Shown: in pieces, positions 9,697 through 19,092 of the stretch
How positions within the stretch are numbered: the stretch's first letter is position 1
Layout of the letters: each line of letters begins with the position of its first letter
The notes under the pieces: generated by a model
What the model was told of the DNA's origin: nothing
What the model saw: only the letters and a program-made list of their open reading frames with translations
Databases searched by the model: none
From: JAMZMI01 sp964353015
GTDB taxonomy: Bacteria; Bacteroidota; Bacteroidia; Cytophagales; Cyclobacteriaceae
Length of the DNA: 64,000 nucleotides
Reading direction: 5' to 3'
Assembly (NCBI GenBank): GCA_964353015.1
Contig: CAYGUA010000011.1
Span: 1-64,000 of the forward strand
Made by a program: the position numbers and the translations under genes

Positions 9697-12600
9697 ATGA
9701 GGTATCAGTTACAGTCAGGTGTATGTGCGGCAGTTTTTTTACTGTCTATTATTACCAATTTATCTGCTCAAAATATCACTGAGAAGAATTGGTTTTTTGG
9801 CAACAGCCAGGAAAATCTTGTCTTTGATAAAAGTGGCAGAGATGTGGTGTTGGAGGATGACCAAAGTATCGCTTTCGGTTTTGGTACTGGTGGAGCTGCC
9901 GTTATTAACGACCAATTCAGTGGCGATTTATTATTCTATTCTGATGGATTGAGAGTTTATGATGCAAATCACGGCATCCTTCCTGGAATATTTATTTCAT
10001 CGTTATCAGCCAATACTTCATTTAATCAGGCGGTAGTTACTTGCCCGGTTCCAGGCAGTCTTACTCAATATTACCTTTTCACCAATTCAGACACAGCCAT
10101 CAATTATACGATTGTGGATGCCAGCTTGCCAGGAAACCTTCTTAATCCAAAATTTCCCTTAGGAGATGTATCAGGAGTTGCTAATAATAGCATGGGACTA
10201 CCAAATCAATCTGAAGGCATGGCCATCATAGAAGCTGGAGATGGAATCAATTATTGGCTACTATCACAAAACAGAAATACCTTCGAACTCAATTTTACCA
10301 GTATCAATGGAACTCCACCATTTACTACGAGAGATACGACTGTTTTCTCTGGCACGTTACCTGGTTTTGAAGTGAATCAATTTGGCATATATGTTCATGA
10401 TACAGATTCCGTTGATATAGTCCTTGCTCCAAAAAATGCCAATAGAAATGTCTTGCTAATCAACTTCAACCCAACAACAGGAGATATTTTATTTAAAAAT
10501 ACTTTTAGAAATTCGGGAGGACTAGATGAAATCTACGATGTGGAATGGTCTTCCGATGGTACCAAAATTTATTATTCAGTATTAGGAAATACAACTAATG
10601 CTGGTGGTGTTTTTCAGATAGACCTGAGTGATACTTTAAATACAGATCCATATCTGGTGAGAGATGTCCTGAGAGCCACACCTTTCCGGAGTTATGGATT
10701 GAGAAGAGGTATCGATGAACGCATTTATCACTTGTATCAGGAAACTGCCACCTCCCCTTTCAATCTTGGTAGAATAGAGTTTGCAAATGAAATTGCTGCT
10801 TTGGTCGTTTATAACAACCTGGTTTTTGACGTGGATTTTAATGGCACACAGTTTCCGGCTTTCGCTCCACCACAGCTTGATGTGATAACTGTTGATTTCG
10901 ACTGGATTGACGATTGTCAAGGATTGGTTACCCAATTCTTCGCCGATGTGGAGCCAGAGCCCAATAACTATTTCTGGATTTTTGGCGATGGTACCTCGTC
11001 CAATTCTCCGGCTCCTTTGAAAACATTTGGCGGAGCGGGCTCATTTGATGTCACATTGGTTGCAGAACTAAACGGACGTGTTGGCTTTTCTCAGAGGATG
11101 GTAAATATCATAGCGATCGATTCCGCTGACCTTGGAAACGACACGACTATATGTCAAGGCGCAGGCTACAATCTTGACCCAGGTGTTTCTGGAGCAAATT
11201 TTCAATATGTGTGGAACACGGGAGCGACCACTCCGACTATTGCTGTGGACGCTGATACAACACGCAGCTATTGGGTAAACATTACCGACCTAAATTCCGG
11301 ATGTACAACTTATGACGACATTGTAGTAACCGTCTATTTATCCGAACCAGAACCACCAAGCAGCCAATGGTATTTTGGTGAAGAAGCTGCAATTGACTTT
11401 TCGAGTGGCTCACCTGTGGCCATATATGATAACGTGATGACATCACCTGATGGCTGTGCTTCCATCTCTGATATCAATGGAGATTTGCTTTTTTATACCA
11501 ATGGATCAACAGTTTGGAATAAAGAACACAATGTGATGGTGAATGGCACCAGAATCGGTGGTGATAGCACGGCCGCTCAAAGCGCATTGATTATCCCATT
11601 TGCGAACGACGACACATTCTTTTACATATTCACCACAGAAAAAGTCTATGGCGATGATTCAAATAGATTGAAATATTCTGTCGTTGACATCAAGAAAGAT
11701 ACAGCACGTGGAGAAGTAGTAATAAAAGGTGTCAATTTGTTAGGGAAAAGCACAGAACGTGTCACTTCTTCTGGATTTGACAGCCCAATACTCTTGACCC
11801 ATGAATTTGGAAATAATAATTTTCGGGCTTACAGCATCAGTTCCAGTGGAATATCCGCAGCAAATCATTCATCCATCGGTGAGCCACACAGAAAGGAAAA
11901 CGAATCTAATCAATCTGGATACATGAAGTTTTCTCCATTGGTGTCAGATCTTTCTGTTTTGATACCGGGCGATCAGAATTACCTTGAAATTTTCGATTAT
12001 AATTTCATCAATGGAGCCATTACCAATCCACGTTTGATTGATTTACAGGAAGCTGCACCGTCTTTAGCTTATGGACTGGAGTACTCTAGCAATGGACAGA
12101 AGCTTTATGTTTCGATAACTGGAGCTAATTCTAAAATCTTACAATATTCTTTGGACAGTCTATACACTTCTACAGCTGCTGCTGATATAGAGTCTTCCAA
12201 GAACGAATTAGGTACCAGTTCAGGTCTTGAATACGGAGCTTTGCAAATGGGCCCAGATGGAGTCATTTATTTAGCCGTTGACAATCAGACGGATCTTGGA
12301 TCGATAACCAACGCAAGTGCAAACTCTGCTCTGTTTAGCGAAACAGCAAATATTGCACTTGATAATGGAGACGGTCGCAAAAGCAGGAAGGGGTTACCAA
12401 ATTTCACACAATCTGGTGGTACTGGCACGCAAGCTTCGGCCTCCGTATCAATTGCCTGCGTAGGGCAGGAAACGATTTTTACAGGTTCTGGACTTGATCC
12501 TAATCAAATGGTGGAAACATTTTTCTGGGACTTTGGTGATGGATCTACATCTGGAATGCTCACTTCACCAGATACTTCCCACGTTTATACCGCACCGATT

Positions 12601-13968
12601 TCTACAAATGCTATTTTGACCATTACTGGATGTAGCACATTTCCTAATGGCGATACTGTTTTGATTTTCACACTTCCTGTTGACGTATTTTCAATACCTG
12701 AACAGCCTCTTGTTCCTACAGATACTGCGCTTTGCGGAGGAATTGTAACTTTGGAAATATGGTCTCAGGAAGACCCAAATCTTGAATTCTATTGGTCAAC
12801 AGGTGATACAACCAGAACTGTAACATTTACCGAACCAGGAGTGGTTGATGCCGCCATAATCAATCGAAATACTGGATGTAGCTCGGACACTATTCGAGTA
12901 TTCATAGGTGATGGCGGAAACTATGTTGACTTGGGAGAAGATTTTATACTTTGTCAGAGAGATGAGGGACCAATTCTAGATGCCAACAATGCAGGACCTG
13001 ATTATGTCTGGAGACGAGATTCTTTGATTATAGGTGACCTGAGAACACAACAAGTTTCAACTTCCACAGCAGGTACTTTCATTTATTCGGTAGCAGTCAC
13101 GAATGAATTTACGGGTTGCACGGCTATTGACAGTGTGATTGTTACCATTCTTCCCGAACCAGATATAGAACAAGCCAATATCGTATCTCCAGATTGCGGA
13201 GAGGCTAATGGCTCTTTTCAGATTCAATTCAATGAAGTCGGAAACTACAGCTACGAGCTGACAGGTGATAATCCTCAAGGTCCTTTCACCTTTGATGGTC
13301 CCGGCATTGCTCCGGCTTTTGAAAACCTATTAGCTGGCACTTATATTCTCAATGCGACCAATACAGTGACTGGCTGTCGCAACGTTGAAGTTTTGCTCCT
13401 TGAGGATGACGCGCCTTTCGAAATGGAAGCAATTTCCGAAAACGACTGTTTCCGCTCTGGGGACATTCGGGTAATCCTCAGAAACTTTTTAGGATCTAGA
13501 GTGGATATTACCGTCACCAATTCAGATGCTGAAACAGTATATTTCGAAGAAAATAGATCCGCATCCAATATCAGAATTCAAGATCTGGACACAGGTATCT
13601 ATTTTGTCTCTGCCCGTCAGGTTATTGAACCGCAATGTTTGCAAACCGATACAGTTCATCTTATTGCCGAGCTGAAATGCTTTAGAACGATAGCTGCTCC
13701 GAATGCCTTCAGTCCCAATGGAAATGGAATGAACGAAGAGTTTTTTGTATTCCCAAGTGAATACATCGATGCATTCGAGATATTCATTTACAACAGATGG
13801 GGTCAAATAGTCTACAATTCGAAAGATTCGAATTTCAGATGGGATGGTAGTTTTCAGAATCAACCTGCTCCACCGACTACCTACGCCTATAAAATGGTTT
13901 TCACCAGCACACTGGAACCTGAAATTGGGAAAATTACTCAATACGGATCTGTAACACTTATCCGCTAA
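9697..13968 (+). CDS. Large secreted T9SS type-B cargo with duplicated propeller-PKD halves
   Basis: 1423 residues, starting at an ATG with a signal peptide (residues 1-25, ending NLSAQ). There are two related blocks. Block one (about 31-395) opens with NWFFGNSQENLVF and holds GDLLFYSDG. Block two (about 557-905) opens with QWYFGEEAAIDF and holds GDLLFYTNG. Each is followed by a PKD domain (FWIFGDGTSSN near 425; FFWDFGDGST near 941). Several Ig-like domains with CxxxxGC-type edges follow. The last 92 residues (from about 1332, APNAFSPNGNGMNEEF ... IYNRWGQIVYNS) are a type-B T9SS (CHU_C/gliding-associated) sorting domain. The protein is probably a surface adhesin or binding protein exported by T9SS. 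It heads a tight operon. Confidence 0.88.
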   Translation: MRYQLQSGVCAAVFLLSIITNLSAQNITEKNWFFGNSQENLVFDKSGRDVVLEDDQSIAFGFGTGGAAVINDQFSGDLLFYSDGLRVYDANHGILPGIFISSLSANTSFNQAVVTCPVPGSLTQYYLFTNSDTAINYTIVDASLPGNLLNPKFPLGDVSGVANNSMGLPNQSEGMAIIEAGDGINYWLLSQNRNTFELNFTSINGTPPFTTRDTTVFSGTLPGFEVNQFGIYVHDTDSVDIVLAPKNANRNVLLINFNPTTGDILFKNTFRNSGGLDEIYDVEWSSDGTKIYYSVLGNTTNAGGVFQIDLSDTLNTDPYLVRDVLRATPFRSYGLRRGIDERIYHLYQETATSPFNLGRIEFANEIAALVVYNNLVFDVDFNGTQFPAFAPPQLDVITVDFDWIDDCQGLVTQFFADVEPEPNNYFWIFGDGTSSNSPAPLKTFGGAGSFDVTLVAELNGRVGFSQRMVNIIAIDSADLGNDTTICQGAGYNLDPGVSGANFQYVWNTGATTPTIAVDADTTRSYWVNITDLNSGCTTYDDIVVTVYLSEPEPPSSQWYFGEEAAIDFSSGSPVAIYDNVMTSPDGCASISDINGDLLFYTNGSTVWNKEHNVMVNGTRIGGDSTAAQSALIIPFANDDTFFYIFTTEKVYGDDSNRLKYSVVDIKKDTARGEVVIKGVNLLGKSTERVTSSGFDSPILLTHEFGNNNFRAYSISSSGISAANHSSIGEPHRKENESNQSGYMKFSPLVSDLSVLIPGDQNYLEIFDYNFINGAITNPRLIDLQEAAPSLAYGLEYSSNGQKLYVSITGANSKILQYSLDSLYTSTAAADIESSKNELGTSSGLEYGALQMGPDGVIYLAVDNQTDLGSITNASANSALFSETANIALDNGDGRKSRKGLPNFTQSGGTGTQASASVSIACVGQETIFTGSGLDPNQMVETFFWDFGDGSTSGMLTSPDTSHVYTAPISTNAILTITGCSTFPNGDTVLIFTLPVDVFSIPEQPLVPTDTALCGGIVTLEIWSQEDPNLEFYWSTGDTTRTVTFTEPGVVDAAIINRNTGCSSDTIRVFIGDGGNYVDLGEDFILCQRDEGPILDANNAGPDYVWRRDSLIIGDLRTQQVSTSTAGTFIYSVAVTNEFTGCTAIDSVIVTILPEPDIEQANIVSPDCGEANGSFQIQFNEVGNYSYELTGDNPQGPFTFDGPGIAPAFENLLAGTYILNATNTVTGCRNVEVLLLEDDAPFEMEAISENDCFRSGDIRVILRNFLGSRVDITVTNSDAETVYFEENRSASNIRIQDLDTGIYFVSARQVIEPQCLQTDTVHLIAELKCFRTIAAPNAFSPNGNGMNEEFFVFPSEYIDAFEIFIYNRWGQIVYNSKDSNFRWDGSFQNQPAPPTTYAYKMVFTSTLEPEIGKITQYGSVTLIR

Positions 13969-13983
13969 ATCAGTTAAGTCAAT

Positions 13984-14562
13984 ATGTCTTTCTTCGATCA
14001 GGTATATCAGAAAATTTTTGTCAAAAAAGCCAAGGGCCTGATTCTGCACGAAGTACTGAAAAGGAGTCAAAAATTCACTTCCGATTACGAGATTTGGAAA
14101 AATTCATCCTATTCCAATGATCTGCTTGATGGAATATCAAGCGCCTTGAAATTAAAAAAAGAGGGCATCCTGAGCTCACCGGAAGTACATCAATTTTCAG
14201 GTGACTATTCAAATGGTATAGCAATTACATATTCTAAGGACATTGATCACCATCATTTTCATTTCTTGTTTGACTTACTTGCCGAAAGGGTAAAAGAATT
14301 GGGTTACAAAATTTCTGTAAGTGATCTGATTGTCACGGAAAAGAAAGACTATGTTGAATCAAAAGAGAAACATTATCTGAAAATAAAAACATCCGATTCT
14401 ATTCCAATCGATCAGAAATATGGCAATGTAATTATTGAGTTGGTGCTTATTGATGACAAGCCCAGCTTCATAAGATTAATGGCTCATGCTTACAACGACA
14501 GACTATACAAAAGCCCTGAAAGTTTTAGCGGTCTGGCTGAGTATTTGCTTGCAACCACATAA
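13984..14562 (+). CDS. Hypothetical protein, probably cytoplasmic
   Basis: 192 residues with no signal peptide or membrane segment. I do not recognise a family. The sequence is rich in charged residues, with a His-rich patch (IDHHHFHFLFDLL, about 87-99). It has alternating strand and helix propensity throughout. The gene sits 15 nt after the type-B cargo gene and 11 nt before the next gene, so it is probably co-transcribed with secreted proteins although it looks cytoplasmic. A shared regulatory or assembly role is possible but not shown by the sequence. Confidence 0.65.
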   Translation: MSFFDQVYQKIFVKKAKGLILHEVLKRSQKFTSDYEIWKNSSYSNDLLDGISSALKLKKEGILSSPEVHQFSGDYSNGIAITYSKDIDHHHFHFLFDLLAERVKELGYKISVSDLIVTEKKDYVESKEKHYLKIKTSDSIPIDQKYGNVIIELVLIDDKPSFIRLMAHAYNDRLYKSPESFSGLAEYLLATT

Positions 14563-14573
14563 AAATCACAACT

Positions 14574-14945
14574 ATGAATATTTCGAAATACACGTATTTG
14601 ATAATCACCACCATCCTTTTAACTGGAATTTTCTCCTTTGCTTCTAAATCCAATGAAGGCCTGCTACCAACCAAACTTCGCGTAACCGTAATCGATGGAT
14701 TAGGAAACTTCGTGGAAGGAGCCACTGTGACTATTTATGAATCCGAAGATGATTATCGTGGAAACAATAATCCAATCGCAACAACCCTTTCTGATGAAAA
14801 AGGACGAGCGTTGTTTAAAGAAGTGAACCCAGTTTCCTATTACATTGATGCCCGCAAAGGTGATCTTCGCAATGATGCCGAAGGAGTGAAAACCGCTCCC
14901 TTAGAAGAAGGAAAGCTCAATAAAGTCAACACCATCATAGACTAA
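14574..14945 (+). CDS. Secreted carboxypeptidase-regulatory-like (Cna-B/SpaA-type) domain protein
   Basis: 123 residues. An N-terminal signal peptide (hydrophobic core IITTILLTGIFSF) is followed by one beta-sandwich domain. The domain pattern is LRVTVIDGLGNFVEGATVTIYE, ending with LSDEKGRALFKEV and YYIDARKG, as in carboxypeptidase-regulatory/transthyretin-like modules. No sorting domain is present, so it may stay periplasmic or bind another surface protein. It lies between the 192-aa protein and the 931-aa cargo with gaps of 11 and 5 nt, consistent with one transcript. Confidence 0.72.
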   Translation: MNISKYTYLIITTILLTGIFSFASKSNEGLLPTKLRVTVIDGLGNFVEGATVTIYESEDDYRGNNNPIATTLSDEKGRALFKEVNPVSYYIDARKGDLRNDAEGVKTAPLEEGKLNKVNTIID

Positions 14946-14950
14946 ACAAG

Positions 14951-17746
14951 TTGCGATCGTTATTACCAATCCTTGTTCTTTACGCTCTAATATCTGGTTA
15001 TCAGTCAAAAAAGATTGACTATTCCTTCCATATCCCTGACGCTGAATCGACTCTTGGTACAAAAGAAGATCCTCAGGCTCGTATAGATTATGAGCAATTG
15101 CGACTTGTAAGTCCCAAATCAGGATTGATTCCTTTCAAAATGCGCGAAAGGGAATTGGCTTTTCAGGAAAAACTTAAAACCTCTAGTCGGTATCTAAAAT
15201 CTTCGAATTCAAGAAAGGCCAATGGTGATTGGGAGCTTGCAGGACCATTCAATATTGGTGGACGCACGAGAGGTGCTGGTATTGATCCTAGAAACGAAAA
15301 CATTATTGTTGCGGCGGGCTCCACAGGCGGAATCTGGAAAACAGAAGATTCCGGCCTTTCATGGACAAGAACAACTCCAACCTCATATCATAATGGGATT
15401 TCGTGCCTGAAACAAGACCCAAGAACAGGAAAACAAAACACATGGTATGCAGGAACTGGCGAGCAGGTGGGCAACTCGGCACGGGCGATTGGGGCACCTT
15501 TTAGAGGAAATGGACTATTAAAATCTACAGATAATGGCAACTCCTGGTCGTTTTTAGCTTCAACCACAACAGACAATCCTCACATATTCAATAGCCAATT
15601 TCAATATACATGGAACCTTGTGATAAATGCCTTCAAAACGGATGTCAACGAAATCTTTCTGGCATCATACGGAGGGATTCTGAAATCGGCAGATGGAGGT
15701 GAAAGTTGGGAAGTAATGCTAGGAAACAAACTCTTCGATCTTCCTCAAGAACTTGACATTAATCAATCCACTGATCCCTCCTACACTGATATTATTCAAA
15801 ATAATAACGGCCATTTTTTCGCAAGCATGAGCACAGCCGCATCCACCAAAGAAAATTATAATGATGGGGGTTTTTACTTTTCTGCTGACGGCAACTCTTG
15901 GTCAAAAATTACCCCACCAGGATTGTCTGACTATCATGAACGTACTGTTATTGGAGCTGGTATTTCCAGCCCTAATAAAATTTATTTCCTTAGTCATATC
16001 GGAGAAAATCAAGATGAACTTTGGCTTTATACCTACACTTTCACCGGTGGAAAACTTACAGGATCTTGGCAAAATCTAAGCACTAATATTCCTGATTTTG
16101 AGGAAGACCTTGGTGATTTTAATGCTCAGTCGGGATATAACATGGTGATAGCCGTACATCCAACAAACGAAAACATAGTATTCATTGGTGGTACTAACCT
16201 GTATCGATCAACAAATGGATTTCAATCCGCTGCGAATACAGATTGGATTGGCGGTTATGAAACTGATGGATCAAATTCGCAGTATCCATCCCATCACGCT
16301 GATCAGCATCTCTTGCTTTTTTATCCAGGTTCTCCCAATAAAGTTCTTTCGTGTCACGATGGTGGATTGAGTATCAGCAACAATATTTTAGCAGATGAAG
16401 TAACATACAAAAACATCAACAATGGCTACCTCACTTCCATGTTTTATACCATCACACAGCAACATGACAAAGCCACAGATGTGATAACTGGAGGCATGCA
16501 GGACAATGGAGTATATCTGCGTGAATCATTGGGAATTAATCCATCATGGAACAAGCTGATAGCTGGCGATGGTGGCTTTACTGCAATAGCGCCAAATAAG
16601 AACTTCGTTTATGTTGGCTTACAATCAGGACTGATATACCGGGTTAACCTCACGTCTACCAACGAATTGGCAGGTTTTGCTCGAGTTGATCCTTCAGGTG
16701 GTGGAGAAAGTACCGATCAGGAATACCTATTTATAAATCCTTACATTCTTGATCCTTTGAATGGAAACCGTATGTTTTTAGCTGGTGGAGACGTGATTTG
16801 GAGAAATCACAATCTGTCCCAAATTCCGAATGGATCCAACAAAAAGACTGGGCTGGGTTGGGAAATAATGAAAAATACTCGAATTGATCAGGGAGTTTAT
16901 ACCGCTTTGACTAAATCACAAGATGTACTTTATGCAGCAGCTTACAGGCAAAATCCTCTGATAGTAAAAATTACATCTGCATCCCAAACAGGAGAAGAAG
17001 ATGTGATAAAAGTTATACCCTCAAGTATGCCTGAGTTGGGCTATATCTCCTGCATAGCTACTGATAAGGAAAACCCAGATTTTCTTTTGGTCACTTTCTC
17101 AAATTATGAGGTTCCATCAATCTTTCATTCCATCGATGGTGCAGAAACTTTTGAAGACGTAAGCGGAAATCTTGAAGAATTTACGGATGGCACTGGCGAT
17201 GGACCAAGTGTGAGGTGGGTTGAAATTGCGACGACAACTTCTGGCAATAAATATTTTGTTGGCACAAGTATCGGGCTTTATAGTACTGAGTTACTCGATG
17301 GATTCAACACCGTTTGGATTAAAGAAAGTGAAAACGAAATTGGCAATTCTGTGGTCACAATGATGGATTATCGGGATTTGGATGGCCGACTCGTGATTGC
17401 AACTCATGGGAATGGGACGTTCAGGCATTTTCTGGATAATCCAAAAGCCATCGATGGTTCGATCGATTCAGATTTTACTGTTAAGCAGAATTATCCTAAC
17501 CCGTTTGACGAGGAGACCAAAATTGAGTTTTCGATTCCTGAAGACGATGTTGTACGTATAGACATATTCGATTCATACGGACAGCTCATTCGCAATCTAC
17601 TGTGGGGCATTCAATACACTGGCGAAAACACGGTGATCTGGGATGGGAAGAATAGCTACGGCACAGAAGTTAGAAATGGTACATATTATTACCACCTCAC
17701 TTATCAGGGCAAATCCAAAACCAAAAGAATGACTTATATCAGATAA
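14951..17746 (+). CDS. Secreted BNR/sortilin-like propeller protein with T9SS type-A sorting domain
   Basis: 931 residues. A short hydrophobic signal (LLPILVLYALISGY) is followed by a long region of BNR/Asp-box-like propeller repeats, for example GSTGGIWKTEDSGLSWTRTT, KSTDNGNSWSF and KSADGGESWEV. This resembles VPS10/sortilin-type or sialidase-like propellers, but I see no catalytic set for a glycosidase. The last 90 residues (from about 841, QNYPNPFDEETKIEFSIPE ... NGTYYYHLTYQG) are a type-A T9SS sorting domain of the FlgD-Ig type. The start is TTG at 14951, 5 nt after the previous stop, with no nearby ATG. It is the last gene of the operon. Confidence 0.83.
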   Translation: MRSLLPILVLYALISGYQSKKIDYSFHIPDAESTLGTKEDPQARIDYEQLRLVSPKSGLIPFKMRERELAFQEKLKTSSRYLKSSNSRKANGDWELAGPFNIGGRTRGAGIDPRNENIIVAAGSTGGIWKTEDSGLSWTRTTPTSYHNGISCLKQDPRTGKQNTWYAGTGEQVGNSARAIGAPFRGNGLLKSTDNGNSWSFLASTTTDNPHIFNSQFQYTWNLVINAFKTDVNEIFLASYGGILKSADGGESWEVMLGNKLFDLPQELDINQSTDPSYTDIIQNNNGHFFASMSTAASTKENYNDGGFYFSADGNSWSKITPPGLSDYHERTVIGAGISSPNKIYFLSHIGENQDELWLYTYTFTGGKLTGSWQNLSTNIPDFEEDLGDFNAQSGYNMVIAVHPTNENIVFIGGTNLYRSTNGFQSAANTDWIGGYETDGSNSQYPSHHADQHLLLFYPGSPNKVLSCHDGGLSISNNILADEVTYKNINNGYLTSMFYTITQQHDKATDVITGGMQDNGVYLRESLGINPSWNKLIAGDGGFTAIAPNKNFVYVGLQSGLIYRVNLTSTNELAGFARVDPSGGGESTDQEYLFINPYILDPLNGNRMFLAGGDVIWRNHNLSQIPNGSNKKTGLGWEIMKNTRIDQGVYTALTKSQDVLYAAAYRQNPLIVKITSASQTGEEDVIKVIPSSMPELGYISCIATDKENPDFLLVTFSNYEVPSIFHSIDGAETFEDVSGNLEEFTDGTGDGPSVRWVEIATTTSGNKYFVGTSIGLYSTELLDGFNTVWIKESENEIGNSVVTMMDYRDLDGRLVIATHGNGTFRHFLDNPKAIDGSIDSDFTVKQNYPNPFDEETKIEFSIPEDDVVRIDIFDSYGQLIRNLLWGIQYTGENTVIWDGKNSYGTEVRNGTYYYHLTYQGKSKTKRMTYIR

Positions 17747-17749
17747 AGC

Positions 17750-17905
17750 TTATCTGAAGGTAAACAAAGCCAGACCATACGCGCCTACCAAAAACCAAAA
17801 ATGATAATTGACAAGGTTTGGCACAAAACCAAGCTCCATCAAAACGAGCGTGAGTGCAATAATAATTGAGACAAGACGAAGGGTATTTTTTGTTCCTTTG
17901 TTCAT
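17750..17905 (-). CDS. Small membrane protein (51 aa)
   Basis: A 51-codon minus-strand frame from ATG 17903-17905 to TAA 17750-17752. It begins MNKGTKNTLRL and then has two hydrophobic stretches (LVSIIIALTLVLMELG and FWFLVGAYGLALF) separated by a short polar turn (VPNLVNYH), a helical hairpin. Hydrophobic composition, a positive N-terminus and an exact fit between two real genes support a genuine gene. Its 3' end lies just past the stop of the propeller protein (17746), convergent with it. Function is unknown. Confidence 0.65.
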   Translation of the reverse strand: MNKGTKNTLRLVSIIIALTLVLMELGFVPNLVNYHFWFLVGAYGLALFTFR

Positions 17906-17987
17906 AGGATTGGTTGTTTAGATGTAAATATAATTGTGTCGGGAAAGTTCTCAATTTTTTTTAGGAATATTGTGCAAAAATTCATTG

Positions 17988-18950
17988 ATGGCTCAGATCG
18001 GTTCCGATATAGCATTAGCAAAACAACTTCTTGAAAATGGCTCTTTGGTTGGTATTCCAACAGAAACTGTTTACGGTTTGGCTGCAAATGCTTTAAATGA
18101 AGATGCGGTATTAGATATTTTTAAAGTAAAAAAAAGACCCAGTTTTGATCCGCTAATCCTCCATACACATGATCTGAGTGAAGTCAAAAAATATGTAGAG
18201 CACATCCCCGAAAAGGCGATTAAACTAGCAAAAGAATTCTGGCCTGGCCCGCTGACAATGCTTCTAACAAAAAAATCAATGATTCCAGATATCATCACGT
18301 CTGGTTTACCGTCAGTTGCAGTTCGGATCCCCAATCATGATTTGACATTGGCATTGCTAAAATCTTTAAATTTCCCTTTGGCAGCACCAAGTGCCAATCC
18401 ATTCGGATATGTTTCTCCGACGACAGCAGCACATGTCAATGATCAACTCGGGAACCTGATACCTTACGTTCTGGATGGTGGTCCAAGTCAGGTAGGTGTA
18501 GAATCTACTATCATAGGGTTTGATGCGAATGATTCTGCCACTATTTATAGATTGGGCGGTAAAAAGATAGAAGAAATAGAATCACTTATCGGATCTGTAG
18601 ATCTAATGCTCAATAAAAGTTCTAATCCCATGGCACCCGGGATGCTCAAATCACATTATGCTCCTGGCAAGGAATTGCTCATTGGAAATATTGGTGATCT
18701 ACTTGCGAAATATGCAAACAGAAAAATTGGAGTAATTAGCTTTCAGCAGCATTACAATGAACAAAATATTGTAAAGCAGGTCATTCTTTCTCAATCAGGA
18801 GATCTGGATGAAGCTGCCCGGATTATTTTTTCTGCTTTGCGCGAAATGGATATCCCACAAATTGATCTGATACTCACAGAAAAATTACCTGATATAGGTT
18901 TGGGAAGAGCAATCAATGATCGGTTAGAACGTGCCTCAGTAAGATACTGA
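17988..18950 (+). CDS. tsaC: L-threonylcarbamoyladenylate synthase (Sua5/YwlC/TsaC)
   Basis: 320 residues. It makes threonylcarbamoyl-AMP from threonine, bicarbonate and ATP for the t6A37 modification of ANN-decoding tRNAs. The YrdC domain is complete (VGIPTETVYGLAANA, IFKVKKRPSFDPL, then AAPSANPFGYVSPTTAAHV and DGGPSQVGVESTI). A C-terminal Sua5 extension (APGMLKSHYAPGKELLIG onward) makes it the long two-domain form. The ATG at 17988 matches family N-termini; an upstream alternative start at 17934 would add 18 unrelated residues. Pgk follows after about 140 nt. Confidence 0.93.
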   Translation: MAQIGSDIALAKQLLENGSLVGIPTETVYGLAANALNEDAVLDIFKVKKRPSFDPLILHTHDLSEVKKYVEHIPEKAIKLAKEFWPGPLTMLLTKKSMIPDIITSGLPSVAVRIPNHDLTLALLKSLNFPLAAPSANPFGYVSPTTAAHVNDQLGNLIPYVLDGGPSQVGVESTIIGFDANDSATIYRLGGKKIEEIESLIGSVDLMLNKSSNPMAPGMLKSHYAPGKELLIGNIGDLLAKYANRKIGVISFQQHYNEQNIVKQVILSQSGDLDEAARIIFSALREMDIPQIDLILTEKLPDIGLGRAINDRLERASVRY

Positions 18951-19092
18951 TCAATATTCTTTGGATTTTGAAATAGATAAGTCACTTTAGCAGCCGAATT
19001 TTAAATAACCATATGAATCGGTAGGTGTTCAATGATGGAATTAATCTTTAAACCTGCTATTTTAAACTAGATTACAGTCAAATATTAGATAT

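Noticed and set aside
13522..14070. 182-codon minus-strand frame across the type-B cargo end
   Set aside because: It overlaps the conserved sorting domain and the start of the next gene; no recognisable protein features.
17739..17954. 71-codon minus-strand frame near the 51-aa gene
   Set aside because: A different frame of the same stretch with mixed, polar composition; the 51-aa frame has clear membrane helices and a better start.
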